Shown here piece by piece: positions 15,554 to 25,165 of a stretch of 64,000 bases of DNA. The position numbers and the translations under genes are program-made. Under the pieces are notes generated by a model. The model had not been told where the DNA came from and did not search any database. It worked only from the letters and a program-made list of their open reading frames with translations. Source of the DNA: Anaerobacterium chartisolvens (lineage in GTDB: Bacteria; Bacillota; Clostridia; Acetivibrionales; DSM-27016); contig NZ_QPJT01000011.1 of NCBI RefSeq assembly GCF_003337415.1, positions 103,453 through 167,452 of the forward strand, given 5' to 3'. Numbering within the stretch: position 1 is the first letter of the stretch; every line of letters begins with the position of its first letter.

Positions 15554-18253
15554 ATGAAAAAATTGGTCATCGGAATATTGGCACATGTGGATGCGGGTAA
15601 GACTACACTGGCGGAGGGTATGCTTTATGTGAGCGGCAAAACCGGAAGGCTGGGAAGAGTGGATAACAAGGATGCTTATCTGGATACCTATGAGCTTGAG
15701 CGGGCAAGAGGAATCACCATTTTTTCCAAGCAGGCCATGCTTGAGATAGAAGATACGAGTATTATTTTAATGGACACTCCGGGGCATGTGGACTTTTCGG
15801 CTGAAATGGAGAGGACGCTTCAGGTTCTGGATTATGCCATTTTGGTAATAAGCGGTGCGGACGGGGTGCAGGGGCATACCAAGACATTGTGGAGGCTCCT
15901 TAAAACGTACCGCATACCGGTTTTTTTATTTATAAATAAAATGGATCAGCATGGAACGGATAAGCACAGGCTTATGAAGGAGCTGAAAAAGCAACTGGAT
16001 GACGGATGCATCGAGTTTGGAGGGTTTAGGCCGGATGACTTTTACGAGCAGCTTGCAATGTGTGAGGAAGCAATGCTGGAGGACTTTCTGAAAACGGGAT
16101 GTGTTGAAGAGCCGCATGTTAAAAAGGCGGTGACGGAGCGGAGAGTCTTTCCGTGCTTTTTTGGCTCTGCGTTAAAGCTGGACGGTGTTGAGCAATTTAT
16201 GCAGGGTATTGTAAACTATTCTGAAATGCCCTCATACCGTGATCAATTCGGAGCTAAAATATTTAAAATAGCAAGGGACGAGCAGGGCAGTCGGCTTACC
16301 TATATGAAGATCACCGGCGCAAGGCTTAAGGTGAGGGATGTCTTGACAGGTGTATTTAAAAATGAAGCGTGGGAGGAAAAGGTTAATCAAATCCGTATAT
16401 ATTCAGGACAGAAATTTGAGGCTGTAAACGAGATAGAAGCAGGCTCTGTATGTGCCGTAACGGGTCTTAGCCACACCAGGCCGGGAGAGGGCTTAGGGGC
16501 GGAAAAGGCTTCGGAAGCACCTCTCTTGGAGCCGGTGCTGTCGTATAAGCTTGTTCTTCCGGAGGGCTGTGACCCAAGGGTAATGCTTCCTAAGCTGCGT
16601 CAGATTGAAGAGGAGGAGCCTGAGCTTCATGTTGTTTGGGATGAACAGATGCAGGAAATTCAGGTGCAAATCATGGGAGAGGTGCAGGTTGAAATTCTGG
16701 GGAGCATTATAAAAAGCCGTTTTGGTGTCGGGGTGGGCTTTGACGAGGGAAGGATTATGTATAAAGAAACAATTGCCGAAACGGTCGAGGGGGTGGGCCA
16801 TTTTGAGCCGTTGCGGCACTATGCCGAGGTTCACCTGCTGCTTGAGCCGGGTCGACGGGGAAGTGGCTTGCAGTTTGGTGTGCAATGCAGTGAGGATATT
16901 CTGGGTAAAAGCTGGCAAAGGCTTGTTTTAACCCATTTGGAGGAAAAAGCCCACAAAGGGGTGCTGACAGGCTCAGCCATTACCGATATGAAAATTACTT
17001 TGGTTTCAGGCAGAGCGCATAATAAGCATACCGAAGGCGGAGATTTCAGGGAGGCTACCTACCGTGCGGTGCGTCAGGGCTTAAAGGAAGCAAGCTCTGT
17101 ATTGCTGGAGCCGTATTATGATTTTCAGCTTGAGCTGCCTGAAAAAATGGTGGGAAGGGCGATGTCCGACATTGATAAAATGCATGGCACATGCCAAATA
17201 TCACAGACAGACGGAGAGACGGCTGTTCTTACCGGCAGTGCTCCCGTTGTTACCATGAAGAATTATCAAAAGGACGTAGCTGCGTACACAAAAGGCTTTG
17301 GCAAGCTGTTCAGCAGCTTTAAAGGATATGAGCCATGCCATAATGCCGCAGAGGTTATAGAAAGCATAGGGTATGACTCCGAAAGAGATCCCGAAAATCC
17401 GACAGGCTCTGTATTCTGTACGCATGGTGCTGGCTTTTTGGTGGCATGGGATGAGGTAAAGAGCCATATGCATGTTGAGAGCTATCTTGTGCAAAAAAAC
17501 GGCATAGAGGGAGAAGAAGCCGAAAAATGCGCCTCACATGCAGGGGAGAGGTGGATCAGCTTAGATGAGATAGACAAAATTATTAATAATACCTCCTATT
17601 CCAACCAGGGCAGGAAGTCTGCCTGGAAAAAGCGCAAAACAGCATTAGACAGCTATTACCAACGCTCTGATTATATTGACGATCGGAAGGGAATAAAGGA
17701 GGAAAACATCCGCAAGGAGGAATACATCCGTAAGGAGGAATACCTTCTGGTTGACGGCTACAATATTATCTATGCATGGCCTGAACTTAATGCTCTTACA
17801 GATGATAATATGGATGGTGCGAGGATTAAGCTGCTTGATTCTCTTTGCAATTATCAGGGAATTCGGAAATGCCGTATTATAGTTGTGTTTGATGCCTACC
17901 GTGTTGAGGGCCATCTGGAGGAAGTGTCAGACTACCACAACATTCATGTGGTATATACTAAAGAGGCACAGACGGCGGATCAGTATATTGAAAAGTTTGC
18001 CTATGACAACCAAAAAAAATATAATATAGCTGTCGCAACCTCGGACGGCGTGCAGCAGATTATCATCCGCGGGGCAGGCTCGGCTCTTCTGTCCGCCAGA
18101 GATTTGAAGGCCGAGGTAGAGAGAGCCAGAGAAAGAATAAAGAGGGAGTATGAGGAAAGCAGGGGAATTGACCGAAGTTATTTAGAGGATGCACTGTCCC
18201 CCGAAGCAAAGCGGCATATGGAAAAAATGACTGAAAAAGAAAATGACAAGTAG
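15554..18253 (+). CDS. Tet(M)-like ribosomal protection GTPase fused to a YacP/Rae1-type NYN nuclease domain
   Basis: 899 aa from the ATG at 15554. A TTG at 15542 is too close to AGAGGGA, and family members begin MKKLVIGILAHVDAGKTT. Residues 1-660 are an EF-G-like ribosomal protection factor: G1 AHVDAGKTT, G3 DTPGHVD and G4 NKMD, then domains II-V with RAHNKHTEGGDF. A basic linker with the repeat IRKEEY leads to a NYN/PIN domain (about 728-870) with acidic residues in LLVDGYN, VVFDAYR, TADQYIE and ATSDGVQ. This matches YacP (Rae1), a ribosome-dependent mRNA endonuclease of Bacillus. Known Tet(M) proteins end near 640 aa. The fusion predicts a factor that binds the A site and cuts mRNA there. 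It is a single-gene unit. Confidence 0.9.
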   Translation: MKKLVIGILAHVDAGKTTLAEGMLYVSGKTGRLGRVDNKDAYLDTYELERARGITIFSKQAMLEIEDTSIILMDTPGHVDFSAEMERTLQVLDYAILVISGADGVQGHTKTLWRLLKTYRIPVFLFINKMDQHGTDKHRLMKELKKQLDDGCIEFGGFRPDDFYEQLAMCEEAMLEDFLKTGCVEEPHVKKAVTERRVFPCFFGSALKLDGVEQFMQGIVNYSEMPSYRDQFGAKIFKIARDEQGSRLTYMKITGARLKVRDVLTGVFKNEAWEEKVNQIRIYSGQKFEAVNEIEAGSVCAVTGLSHTRPGEGLGAEKASEAPLLEPVLSYKLVLPEGCDPRVMLPKLRQIEEEEPELHVVWDEQMQEIQVQIMGEVQVEILGSIIKSRFGVGVGFDEGRIMYKETIAETVEGVGHFEPLRHYAEVHLLLEPGRRGSGLQFGVQCSEDILGKSWQRLVLTHLEEKAHKGVLTGSAITDMKITLVSGRAHNKHTEGGDFREATYRAVRQGLKEASSVLLEPYYDFQLELPEKMVGRAMSDIDKMHGTCQISQTDGETAVLTGSAPVVTMKNYQKDVAAYTKGFGKLFSSFKGYEPCHNAAEVIESIGYDSERDPENPTGSVFCTHGAGFLVAWDEVKSHMHVESYLVQKNGIEGEEAEKCASHAGERWISLDEIDKIINNTSYSNQGRKSAWKKRKTALDSYYQRSDYIDDRKGIKEENIRKEEYIRKEEYLLVDGYNIIYAWPELNALTDDNMDGARIKLLDSLCNYQGIRKCRIIVVFDAYRVEGHLEEVSDYHNIHVVYTKEAQTADQYIEKFAYDNQKKYNIAVATSDGVQQIIIRGAGSALLSARDLKAEVERARERIKREYEESRGIDRSYLEDALSPEAKRHMEKMTEKENDK

Positions 18254-18323
18254 ACAATTCATTGCGTACCTGCCAATATCCCATTCAAATAGCTTTAAGT
18301 CTTGACGGGAGTGAAATTTATTT

Positions 18324-18917
18324 TTATTTATTTAATAATTCTCCTACAGCTCCTCCGGGATGAATAAGGGCAAACTGCTCGCTGCGGTAATTGGTTTCCT
18401 CCATTATTGATACCAGCATGGCGTCAAAAAGGGCGATTGTTGCGACAAAGCTTGCGGTAGCCATTACATTGTATTTATCGCTTTCCTTCTCAATTTTCAG
18501 AGGCAGTACTATATCTGCATTGTTAGCCAAGGGTGAATCAAGATTTTCAGTGACGGCAATTAATGTAGCCTTCTTTTTTTTACATACACTGATTATAGGC
18601 AGCAGCTCTGCTGTTTTGCCGCCTCTTGATACCATAACCATCACATCCTTTTCCCCCAGAACACCCAGTCCGCCATGCACTGCTTCGGCAGGAGAAAGAA
18701 AGCAGGCAGGGCGTTCTATGCAGCAGAGGGAATGCTGAAATTTTTTTGCTGCTATTCCTGATGAGCCGCTTGCACAGGTTATAACCTTTTCGCAAACGCT
18801 TAGAGCGTCCACTGCCTTTTTAAAAGCGTCTATATCGAGATAGCTTCTTATCTCCGAAATGGCGTTGCTCTCGATAGAAAGGGACTCCATTGCCATTTTT
18901 AAAGCCTCATTCTTCAT
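18324..18917 (-). CDS. SIS-domain sugar-phosphate isomerase-like protein
   Basis: 197 aa, ATG preceded by GAGGAGG. It is a single SIS domain: the phosphosugar-binding ASGSSG (about 49-54), SRGGKTAELL (about 95-105) and the C-terminal HPGGAVGE motif are those of the KdsD/GutQ/KpsF type. The CBS pair of KdsD is absent. It may be an arabinose 5-phosphate or related isomerase, or a sugar-phosphate-responsive protein. It is monocistronic and flanked by a MITE copy upstream. Confidence 0.85.
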   Translation of the reverse strand: MKNEALKMAMESLSIESNAISEIRSYLDIDAFKKAVDALSVCEKVITCASGSSGIAAKKFQHSLCCIERPACFLSPAEAVHGGLGVLGEKDVMVMVSRGGKTAELLPIISVCKKKKATLIAVTENLDSPLANNADIVLPLKIEKESDKYNVMATASFVATIALFDAMLVSIMEETNYRSEQFALIHPGGAVGELLNK

Positions 18918-19091
18918 AGCATATCCTCCTCTTGGTTATTGCGTTCAAATACATAATATTGTACTTGGGTTTTATTTGTGTATGCGCTATAATATAATAA
19001 TAAATCTTAAAAAAACGAAAGTCAATAATAAATTTATCGTAAGATTAAATATAATAAGAAAAATGAATTATAAATTGATTTTAAAAGAATA

Positions 19092-19297
19092 TATATAGGA
19101 TGCAATAAAGATTTTACAAACATGGAGGATATAATTGCTTACAGAAATTTTTAATAGCAACGAAAAGACGCCTTGCGGGGGAATGTCTCACGAGTCTGTC
19201 ATCAGACGCTTTTCTTAGATGTATTCCTTACGGGTGAAAAAAATTTCTTCCATCAAACTATATCCCCCATGTAAAATCTTTATTGCTAAATATATAG
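19092..19297 (+). mobile_element. MITE-like inverted-repeat element, copy 2
   Basis: Same family and orientation as the copy at 15303. It differs by scattered substitutions, for example AGACGC for AGGCGT in the central hairpin. It lies in the 500-bp spacer between the SIS gene and the isomerase gene; the remaining spacer is AT-rich and holds the promoter at 19360. Confidence 0.85.
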
Positions 19298-19359
19298 AAT
19301 ATATTGGTTAAAATAAAATATAAATGAAATAGAAACGAAACAATATCAAAAACAAAAGA

Positions 19360-19388
19360 TTGACAAAACAAAGCCAATATAATAATAT
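19360..19388 (+). promoter_or_regulatory. promoter of the TIM-YjbQ operon
   Basis: -35 TTGACA (19360-19365), a 17-bp spacer and -10 TAATAT (19383-19388), 45 bases before the start codon. Confidence 0.65.
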
Positions 19389-19432
19389 AATGATATAAAA
19401 GAAAATAAGGATTAAAGGGGGTGTTGAGTTAT

Positions 19433-20140
19433 ATGTATAAAGGCATAAATATTAAACTGCCTTTTTTTGAAATAGGGCCTAAAGCTTTGATTTATGGAGA
19501 TACCGCTCTAAAACTTGCCAAGGTTGCGGACAGTGTTGCTGCAAAGTATGACGTGCACATTATTTTTACACCGCAGTATACAGATATCCCGACAATTGCA
19601 AGTCAGACTGAAAACCTTCTGGTGTTTGCCCAGCATATGGATTCTCTGCCTGTAGGAAAGGGTCAGGGGTCTGTACTTCCGGAGGCTGTGAAAGCGGCGG
19701 GTGCGGCGGGCGTAATGCTGAACCACGCTGAGAAGAGGATAAGCCTCTCTGAGATAAATAAGACAATTAAAAGAGCTGACGAGGTGGGACTTTTATCCAT
19801 GGTTTGCACCGATACAGTGGAGGAAGCGGCCGCCGTGGCGCATCTTGCACCTAATATTATTGTAGCTGAGCCGCCCGAGCTTATCGGGACAGGAAATACA
19901 AGTGATATGAACTATGTAAGGGAATCTATAAATGCTGTCAAATCAATTAATCCGGATATACATGTGCTTCAGGGAGCGGGAATCAGCTCGGGAGAGGATG
20001 TATATAGCGTTATTATGGCAGGGGCTGTTGCCACAGGCTCCACCAGCGGAATAATCAAGTCCGGGAATCCTGAAGCCATGGTTGAGGAAATGATTTATTC
20101 GCTAAGAAAAGCGTGGAACAAAATAAACAAGGGGGATTGA
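19433..20140 (+). CDS. archaeal-type triosephosphate isomerase-like protein
   Basis: 235 aa from the ATG at 19433; a GTG at 19421 adjoins the GGGGG site. The short TIM barrel resembles archaeal TpiA: INIK near the N-terminus for the Asn-Lys pair, QHMD for the catalytic His, MLNHAEKR, and AEPPELIGTG holding the catalytic Glu. The phosphate loops GAGISSG and TGSTSGI are present. Bacterial glycolysis normally uses a ~250-aa TIM inside the gap-pgk-tpi cluster, which is not here. The linkage to yjbQ suggests an isomerase for another triose- or tetrose-phosphate-like substrate. Confidence 0.8.
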   Translation: MYKGINIKLPFFEIGPKALIYGDTALKLAKVADSVAAKYDVHIIFTPQYTDIPTIASQTENLLVFAQHMDSLPVGKGQGSVLPEAVKAAGAAGVMLNHAEKRISLSEINKTIKRADEVGLLSMVCTDTVEEAAAVAHLAPNIIVAEPPELIGTGNTSDMNYVRESINAVKSINPDIHVLQGAGISSGEDVYSVIMAGAVATGSTSGIIKSGNPEAMVEEMIYSLRKAWNKINKGD

Positions 20141-20143
20141 AAT

Positions 20144-20764
20144 ATGGAATTTAAAGTATATCAAAAGGAGCTGGAATTGCAGTCAAGGGGATGGATTCCC
20201 ACTTTTCATGATGTTTCAAAGGAAATAATAGAAATTGTCGAGGCATCGGGGGTAAAGAACGGTACTGTTTGTATATCGTCGCACCACACAACCTGCTCGG
20301 TTATGATTCAGGAATGCTCGCATGACGTTGACAGCTTTGATATTGAATATTTGCAGCATGACCTTCTGGATATAATGCGCAAAATGATTCCGGATTTTGA
20401 AAAAGAGCACCAGTACCGCCATCCTGGGCCGGTACATACCCAGTTCGGGCGTTATGTCAATGAGCCGGGGGATTTTACGAGCATGAATACCGATGGGCAT
20501 TTGCGCTCTGTGTTTTTTGGACGCAGTGAAACTATGGCTATTAAGGACGGGGTATTGGACGGCGGAGAATTTGCACATGTCTATTTTGTGGACTGGGATC
20601 ACGTACGCGCGCGCCGCAGGCAGTTGAACGTTACGGTTATGGGAACATCGGATAATGTGGAGAACCGCAAATGGAACAATGGTGAGGTAATTAATACCTT
20701 GCGTAAATACACAGACGAAGAAAAGGCCTTTGACGTTCATTATACGTTGCAGCAGCAAAGGTAA
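20144..20764 (+). CDS. yjbQ: YjbQ/UPF0047-family protein
   Basis: 206 aa, longer than the usual ~140. The core has SSHHTTCSVMIQE (about 44-57), TDGHLRS (about 121-127) and VYFVDWDHVRARR, the conserved His and acidic residues of YjbQ. E. coli YjbQ has secondary thiamine phosphate synthase activity in vitro; the natural role is unresolved. It starts 4 bp after the isomerase gene with GGGGG upstream, so the two are co-translated. Followed by a weak hairpin (20815-20849). Confidence 0.85.
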   Translation: MEFKVYQKELELQSRGWIPTFHDVSKEIIEIVEASGVKNGTVCISSHHTTCSVMIQECSHDVDSFDIEYLQHDLLDIMRKMIPDFEKEHQYRHPGPVHTQFGRYVNEPGDFTSMNTDGHLRSVFFGRSETMAIKDGVLDGGEFAHVYFVDWDHVRARRRQLNVTVMGTSDNVENRKWNNGEVINTLRKYTDEEKAFDVHYTLQQQR

Positions 20765-20814
20765 GCGGGGAGTATTGCTTTTTTAAGGAAATGATATTAT
20801 TATAATAAAAACAG

Positions 20815-20849
20815 GCCATGTCAATTATAAACAACTTATATTGGCATGG
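20815..20849 (+). terminator. possible terminator after yjbQ
   Basis: CCATGTCAAT and ATTGGCATGG can pair with one G-U around a 14-base loop. TCGTTATTTATTTT follows, so termination is possible but not strong. Confidence 0.45.
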
Positions 20850-20947
20850 TCGTTATTTATTTTAAGGCGGCAAACGTTGAAGGAACATTCTGGTGATAGA
20901 AAAGAATAATTACATAATTACTAAAGAGATTATTGTGGAGGTAGATC

Positions 20948-21598
20948 ATGGAATATTGCAGATGGTGTGACGATATGACCAGTGAAGAGGAATGGGAGGA
21001 TATTATTGAAAACCATTCTATTAATTACAAAAGTTATTATAATGAAGAGTATCAAAGAATATCTCTTTTGGATGAGGCTGATAAAGAGGTTCAATTGCGG
21101 CAGTTAGTCAGAGTAATGAAAGAGATGAATATTCTTGAAGAAATGGAGAAGCAGCGAAATAAAAATGAGATAAAAAAACAATTGAAAAGTGAAGGTGTTG
21201 TATGTAAAGAATGCCAATATACTTCAGGCGAACTTAAAAAGAAGTGGGAGCAGAAATTTCTATCACATATGACTGAAAAGCAAAAAGAAGAATGTTATCT
21301 TGATGAGTATTTGTGGAATGCTTTTACTCGTGGAAGTATGAAGGATTATTTAGAAGGAGATGACGCTAAAAAAGCGTTTGATGATGAGGAAAAAGATAAA
21401 GTATATATTTTTTGGCAATTAGAAGAACAAGTATATTATTTGGCTACAAATAATAAATTAAGTTCAAAGCATCTACGGTTGGAAATGGGCAGGGATATAT
21501 ATATTGTGGATAGCGACTTTACATGGACATTTCTTTATAAACACTGTGATAAAAGACCTATATGGTATAAGATAAATAGACAAGGTATACATAATTAA
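20948..21598 (+). CDS. DUF4275-like protein with N-terminal cysteine pairs
   Basis: 216 aa, start supported by GGAGG 7 bases upstream. The C-terminal half (LWNAFTRGSMKDY..., then RDIYIVDSDFTWTFLYKHC) resembles DUF4275, a family of unknown role. The N-terminus carries CRWCDD and, about residue 83, CKEC, two Cys pairs that could bind zinc. It is AT-rich compared with the flanking genes and monocistronic. The family call is from recall and moderate. Confidence 0.55.
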   Translation: MEYCRWCDDMTSEEEWEDIIENHSINYKSYYNEEYQRISLLDEADKEVQLRQLVRVMKEMNILEEMEKQRNKNEIKKQLKSEGVVCKECQYTSGELKKKWEQKFLSHMTEKQKEECYLDEYLWNAFTRGSMKDYLEGDDAKKAFDDEEKDKVYIFWQLEEQVYYLATNNKLSSKHLRLEMGRDIYIVDSDFTWTFLYKHCDKRPIWYKINRQGIHN

Positions 21599-21760
21599 TT
21601 AACATATCGGTACAATTCCTTGTACAGCAGGGCTCAGAATTCAATAATTATGTTGACCTCTTGCAAAATGAGCAGGGAAGGGTTATGATATTGGCACAAC
21701 AAGTTAAAATATAGTCGTGAGTAGCTTTATACAGATTATTTAGTTGAAAAGGGGAATATT

Positions 21761-22906
21761 ATGAAAATAGTATTTGCACCGGACTCCTTTAAAGGGAGTT
21801 TAAGCTCGCTTGAGATTATTGATGTGCTGAATGAATCCGCAAGGCGCATATTTGAGGATGTGGCGACAGTGCCAGTTCCCATGGCTGACGGGGGAGAGGG
21901 AACTATAGACGCGCTGATAGTTCCGGCAGGCGGCACTAAAGAAACGGTTACCGTCACCGGACCTATGGGAAACCCTGTAGAGGCGGTCATAGGATACATT
22001 CATGAAGGGAAGACTGCCGTACTGGAAATGGCGCAGGCATCGGGATTGTTCCTCGTTCCCGGAGGAAAAAAGAATCCCCTCGCCGCCACCTCCTATGGGA
22101 CGGGGGAGCTGATACGGAGGGTGCTAGACAAGGGAATCCGCAGCATTATAATAGGAATTGGGGGCAGTGCCACAAACGATGGCGGAATGGGAGCCATGAG
22201 GGCTCTGGGTGTGAGGTTTTTAGATGCCGAAGGAAAAGAGCTGGAAGGAAGAGGCTCAGATTTGGAGCTGGTTAGAAGCATTGATGCTTCGGGCTTAAAC
22301 CCGGCGGCTTCCGAATGCAGTATAACGGTAATATGCGACGTTTCAAACCCTTTGCTTGGAAAGGATGGAGCGACATATATATACGGCCCTCAAAAGGGAG
22401 TTACGCCTGATCTTCTGGACAGGCTGGATAGGGGAATGGCGGGCTATATCAAGGTTGTGGAAGGCAATCTTAACAAGGAGATTGCCAATGCTCCGGGAGC
22501 GGGAGCAGCAGGGGGAATGGGAGCGGCTCTTATGGCATTCCTCGGCGCCGAGCTTAAGCCCGGAATAGATGTTGTTTTGGATGCGGTGGGCTTTGACGGC
22601 CTGATTGATGACGCGTCCTTTGTTGTAACGGGAGAGGGCAATATTGATGAGCAGTCCGTCAGGTTCGGTAAGGTGCCCACAGGAATTATGAAGCGTTGTA
22701 CTCCTAAAAAAGTGCCTGTAGCGGTAATTTCAGGCGGAATGGGAAAGGGAGCGGAGCTGTTCTGGCGGGACAATCTGGGGAGCATTATGACAACGGTAAA
22801 TGGAATTATGACACTGGACACCGCAATTGCCAACTCAAAGGAATTGTTGAGAAGCGGAGCGGACAGGATGTTTTTGCTTATCAAAATCGGTATGGGCATT
22901 AAATAA
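21761..22906 (+). CDS. glycerate 2-kinase, GarK/GlxK family
   Basis: 381 aa, full length. N-terminal APDSFKGSLSS, MADGGEGT (about 43-50), IIGIGGSATNDGGMG (about 126-140) and VVTGEGNIDEQS (about 288-299) are the family's glycerate- and ATP-binding motifs. It phosphorylates D-glycerate, feeding glycolysis. It has its own GGGG ribosome binding site and a strong terminator, so it is monocistronic. Confidence 0.92.
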   Translation: MKIVFAPDSFKGSLSSLEIIDVLNESARRIFEDVATVPVPMADGGEGTIDALIVPAGGTKETVTVTGPMGNPVEAVIGYIHEGKTAVLEMAQASGLFLVPGGKKNPLAATSYGTGELIRRVLDKGIRSIIIGIGGSATNDGGMGAMRALGVRFLDAEGKELEGRGSDLELVRSIDASGLNPAASECSITVICDVSNPLLGKDGATYIYGPQKGVTPDLLDRLDRGMAGYIKVVEGNLNKEIANAPGAGAAGGMGAALMAFLGAELKPGIDVVLDAVGFDGLIDDASFVVTGEGNIDEQSVRFGKVPTGIMKRCTPKKVPVAVISGGMGKGAELFWRDNLGSIMTTVNGIMTLDTAIANSKELLRSGADRMFLLIKIGMGIK

Positions 22907-22908
22907 TT

Positions 22909-22952
22909 AAAAGCCCGCTATTGCCACTGCTTTGTGACAATAGCGGGCTTTT
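22909..22952 (+). terminator. terminator of the glycerate kinase gene
   Basis: Perfect 15-bp arms from AAAAGCCCGC (22909) to GCGGGCTTTT (22952), ending in a T run. Because the 5' arm begins with As, it could work on both strands. Confidence 0.85.
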
Positions 22953-22966
22953 ACAATTCTATTTCA

Positions 22967-23030
22967 AATAAACATATTTAACTAAATATGTTTATTTTTA
23001 TTGACGGGATATGACAAAAAAGTGTAATAT
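22967..23030 (+). promoter_or_regulatory. 28-bp palindrome and promoter before the chemoreceptor
   Basis: AATAAACATATTTA (22967-22980) and TAAATATGTTTATT (22983-22996) are perfect arms 2 bp apart. Just downstream are TTGACG (23001-23006) and TAATAT (23025-23030), an 18-bp spaced sigma-A-like promoter. The palindrome could be an operator or a second terminator for the gene before. Confidence 0.45.
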
Positions 23031-23182
23031 ATTAACAATGAGTTTCTTAAATTTTAATAAGATGGATATAAATTGATATAAAAAATCTTATGCAGCACAC
23101 ATAGTTGTTTTACTAGGGCGAGGGTCTTTCTTCTTTGACAAAAAAGGCTTATATCTGTTTTATGCCAAAAGGGGGCCAAAGG

Positions 23183-25165
23183 GTGAAGGGAATAAAATTA
23201 AAGGGCATGACATTAAAAATTTTGCTGCCTGTTATGATTCTTACGCTGGCAGGGTTTGTTGGAGTAATTGCAGCCCAATATGTAAACGCAAAGCAAATTA
23301 TTATGAGCGATATAGAAGATGTATCGCAGAACAGGGTTGAAAAAATTACTGCCAAAATTAATGGACTGCTTGAGGGATGGAAGTCAGAAATTGAAGTGCT
23401 GTCTACGACTGAAGCTGTTGAGAAAATGGATTTTGAAGGATTCAAGAGGTATGTTGAGCAAAGAGAAGAGATTTTTGGCGAATATGAAATGTTTGTCCTT
23501 TCGGACAAGGAGGGTAATTTCAAGGCTACAACAGGACTTGACGGAAGTATAGCGGAAAGAGAATATTTCCCCAGAGCTATGAAGGGAGAAATAGCCATAT
23601 CGGATCCTGTAACATCCAAGGCCACAGGGAAGCCTGTTATAGCAATTGCTGCTCCTGTAAAGGGCTCTGACGGAATTATTCAGGGTGTGGTGGCAGGAAC
23701 GGTGGAACTTCATTATTTATCCGATGTTGTGAATAATGAGAGCTTTGGAGAATCAGGCCACGCATATATGATAAGCAAGCAGGGAATAGTCATAGCGCAT
23801 GGAAAGAAGGAAAAAATACTTAAAGAAAATATGCTTGAAAACAGCAGCAAATCGTTTATAGATATAACTAAAAAAATGGTTGGCGGTGAAACGGGCGTGG
23901 GCTACGGCGACTATGAAGGAGAAAGAAAGATAATAGCATACTCTCCGGCGGGAGTATCGGGATGGCCTGTAGCGGCAGTTGTTTCATATAAGGAGGCCAG
24001 CAGCGGTATAGAGCATTTAAGGAACCTCGTCATTTTGATGAGTGTCATAATTATGGTAATAATGCTGGTGGTTGTCTGTATTATTGTTGGAAGAGCGGTA
24101 AAGCCATTGACGCAGCTTGCGGAAAGCACAAAGCAGGTTGCTTCGGGGGACTTTACGGTAGAGATCCGGGACATGGGAAGGGATGAGGTAGGAAATGTGG
24201 CAAAAAGCTTTAAGGAGATGCTTGCGCAGATAAAGCACCTGATTGGAGAGGTGGGACACATGAGCAGAGAGGTAGCCGCCTCAACAGGGCAGATGATGGT
24301 ATCCACACAGGAGGTCAGCAATGCTTCGGAGCAGGTGGCGGATGCGGTTTCAGAGCTTGCCAAGGGGGCCACTGAGCAGGCCTTGTCTACTGAAAACGCA
24401 AATATGAAAATAGCGGAAATTATTGAAGGGCTTAAGGACATAAGCAAAGAGATGAATATTTCAGATGAGATGTCTGAAAATGCAAGGCTTAAGGTGGAGG
24501 CGGGAGGAAGATCCGTTGAAGACCAGAGGACAAAAATGGATAAGACAAAGCAGGTGTCGTTAAATGTGACGGAATCGGTGAATTCTCTTTCGGTAAAATC
24601 CACTGAGATAGGCAAAATATTAGAGGTAATTAAAGGGATTGCAAACCAGACAAACCTGTTGTCTTTAAATGCTGCAATAGAGGCGGCACGTGCAGGAGAG
24701 CAGGGAAAGGGCTTTGCTGTAGTGGCTGAGGAGATTAGAAAGCTTGCGGAGCAGTCAGGACACTCGGTAAATGAAATTGCCTCAATTATTAAGCAGGTAC
24801 AGGCGGGGATACAGGAGACGGTGAATGAAATGGAAAGGGCACGGGAAACCTCTGATGAACAGGAAAAGGCCCTTTTAGAAACGGTAAAAGCATTCAGCGA
24901 AATTTCTGATTCAGTAAATGTTATTGCGGAAAAGGTTAAAAAGGTATCGGAGGAGTCCAGAAACTTAAGTGAAAAGGCGGGGCAGACAGGCCAGCTTATG
25001 GTTGAGGTGGCAAGCATTGCCGAGCAAACAGCCGCAGGGACCGAGGAGGTGTCTGCCTCTACAGAGGAGCAATCCTCTGTTATACAGCAGATTGCACATT
25101 CCGCCGAGGCAATGGCGGGAATGGCAGATGAACTGCAGACAAGCCTTAAGAGATTCAAGGTTTAA
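23183..25165 (+). CDS. methyl-accepting chemotaxis protein
   Basis: 660 aa from a GTG at 23183 with AAAAGGGGG 7 bases upstream; a longer frame from 23135 lacks a site. An N-terminal membrane segment, a ~240-residue extracellular dCache-type sensor, a second membrane segment (about 285-307) and a HAMP domain are followed by the cytoplasmic helical hairpin. The conserved tip reads [20 protein letters not shown]. Potential methylation Glu/Gln pairs occur in both arms. It should signal through CheA/CheW; the ligand is unknown. The gene overlaps the convergent M50 gene by 4 bp. Confidence 0.93.
   Translation: MKGIKLKGMTLKILLPVMILTLAGFVGVIAAQYVNAKQIIMSDIEDVSQNRVEKITAKINGLLEGWKSEIEVLSTTEAVEKMDFEGFKRYVEQREEIFGEYEMFVLSDKEGNFKATTGLDGSIAEREYFPRAMKGEIAISDPVTSKATGKPVIAIAAPVKGSDGIIQGVVAGTVELHYLSDVVNNESFGESGHAYMISKQGIVIAHGKKEKILKENMLENSSKSFIDITKKMVGGETGVGYGDYEGERKIIAYSPAGVSGWPVAAVVSYKEASSGIEHLRNLVILMSVIIMVIMLVVVCIIVGRAVKPLTQLAESTKQVASGDFTVEIRDMGRDEVGNVAKSFKEMLAQIKHLIGEVGHMSREVAASTGQMMVSTQEVSNASEQVADAVSELAKGATEQALSTENANMKIAEIIEGLKDISKEMNISDEMSENARLKVEAGGRSVEDQRTKMDKTKQVSLNVTESVNSLSVKSTEIGKILEVIKGIANQTNLLSLNAAIEAARAGEQGKGFAVVAEEIRKLAEQSGHSVNEIASIIKQVQAGIQETVNEMERARETSDEQEKALLETVKAFSEISDSVNVIAEKVKKVSEESRNLSEKAGQTGQLMVEVASIAEQTAAGTEEVSASTEEQSSVIQQIAHSAEAMAGMADELQTSLKRFKV

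Noticed and set aside
21599..21714. Open frame ending ...MILAQQVKI before the glycerate kinase
   Set aside because: It has no start or ribosome site and no recognisable family. It might be a decayed gene tail, but this cannot be supported.
23911..25158. 415-codon minus-strand frame inside the chemoreceptor gene
   Set aside because: It is a Ser/Thr/Ala-rich antisense shadow of a coiled-coil receptor; the receptor's motifs are intact.
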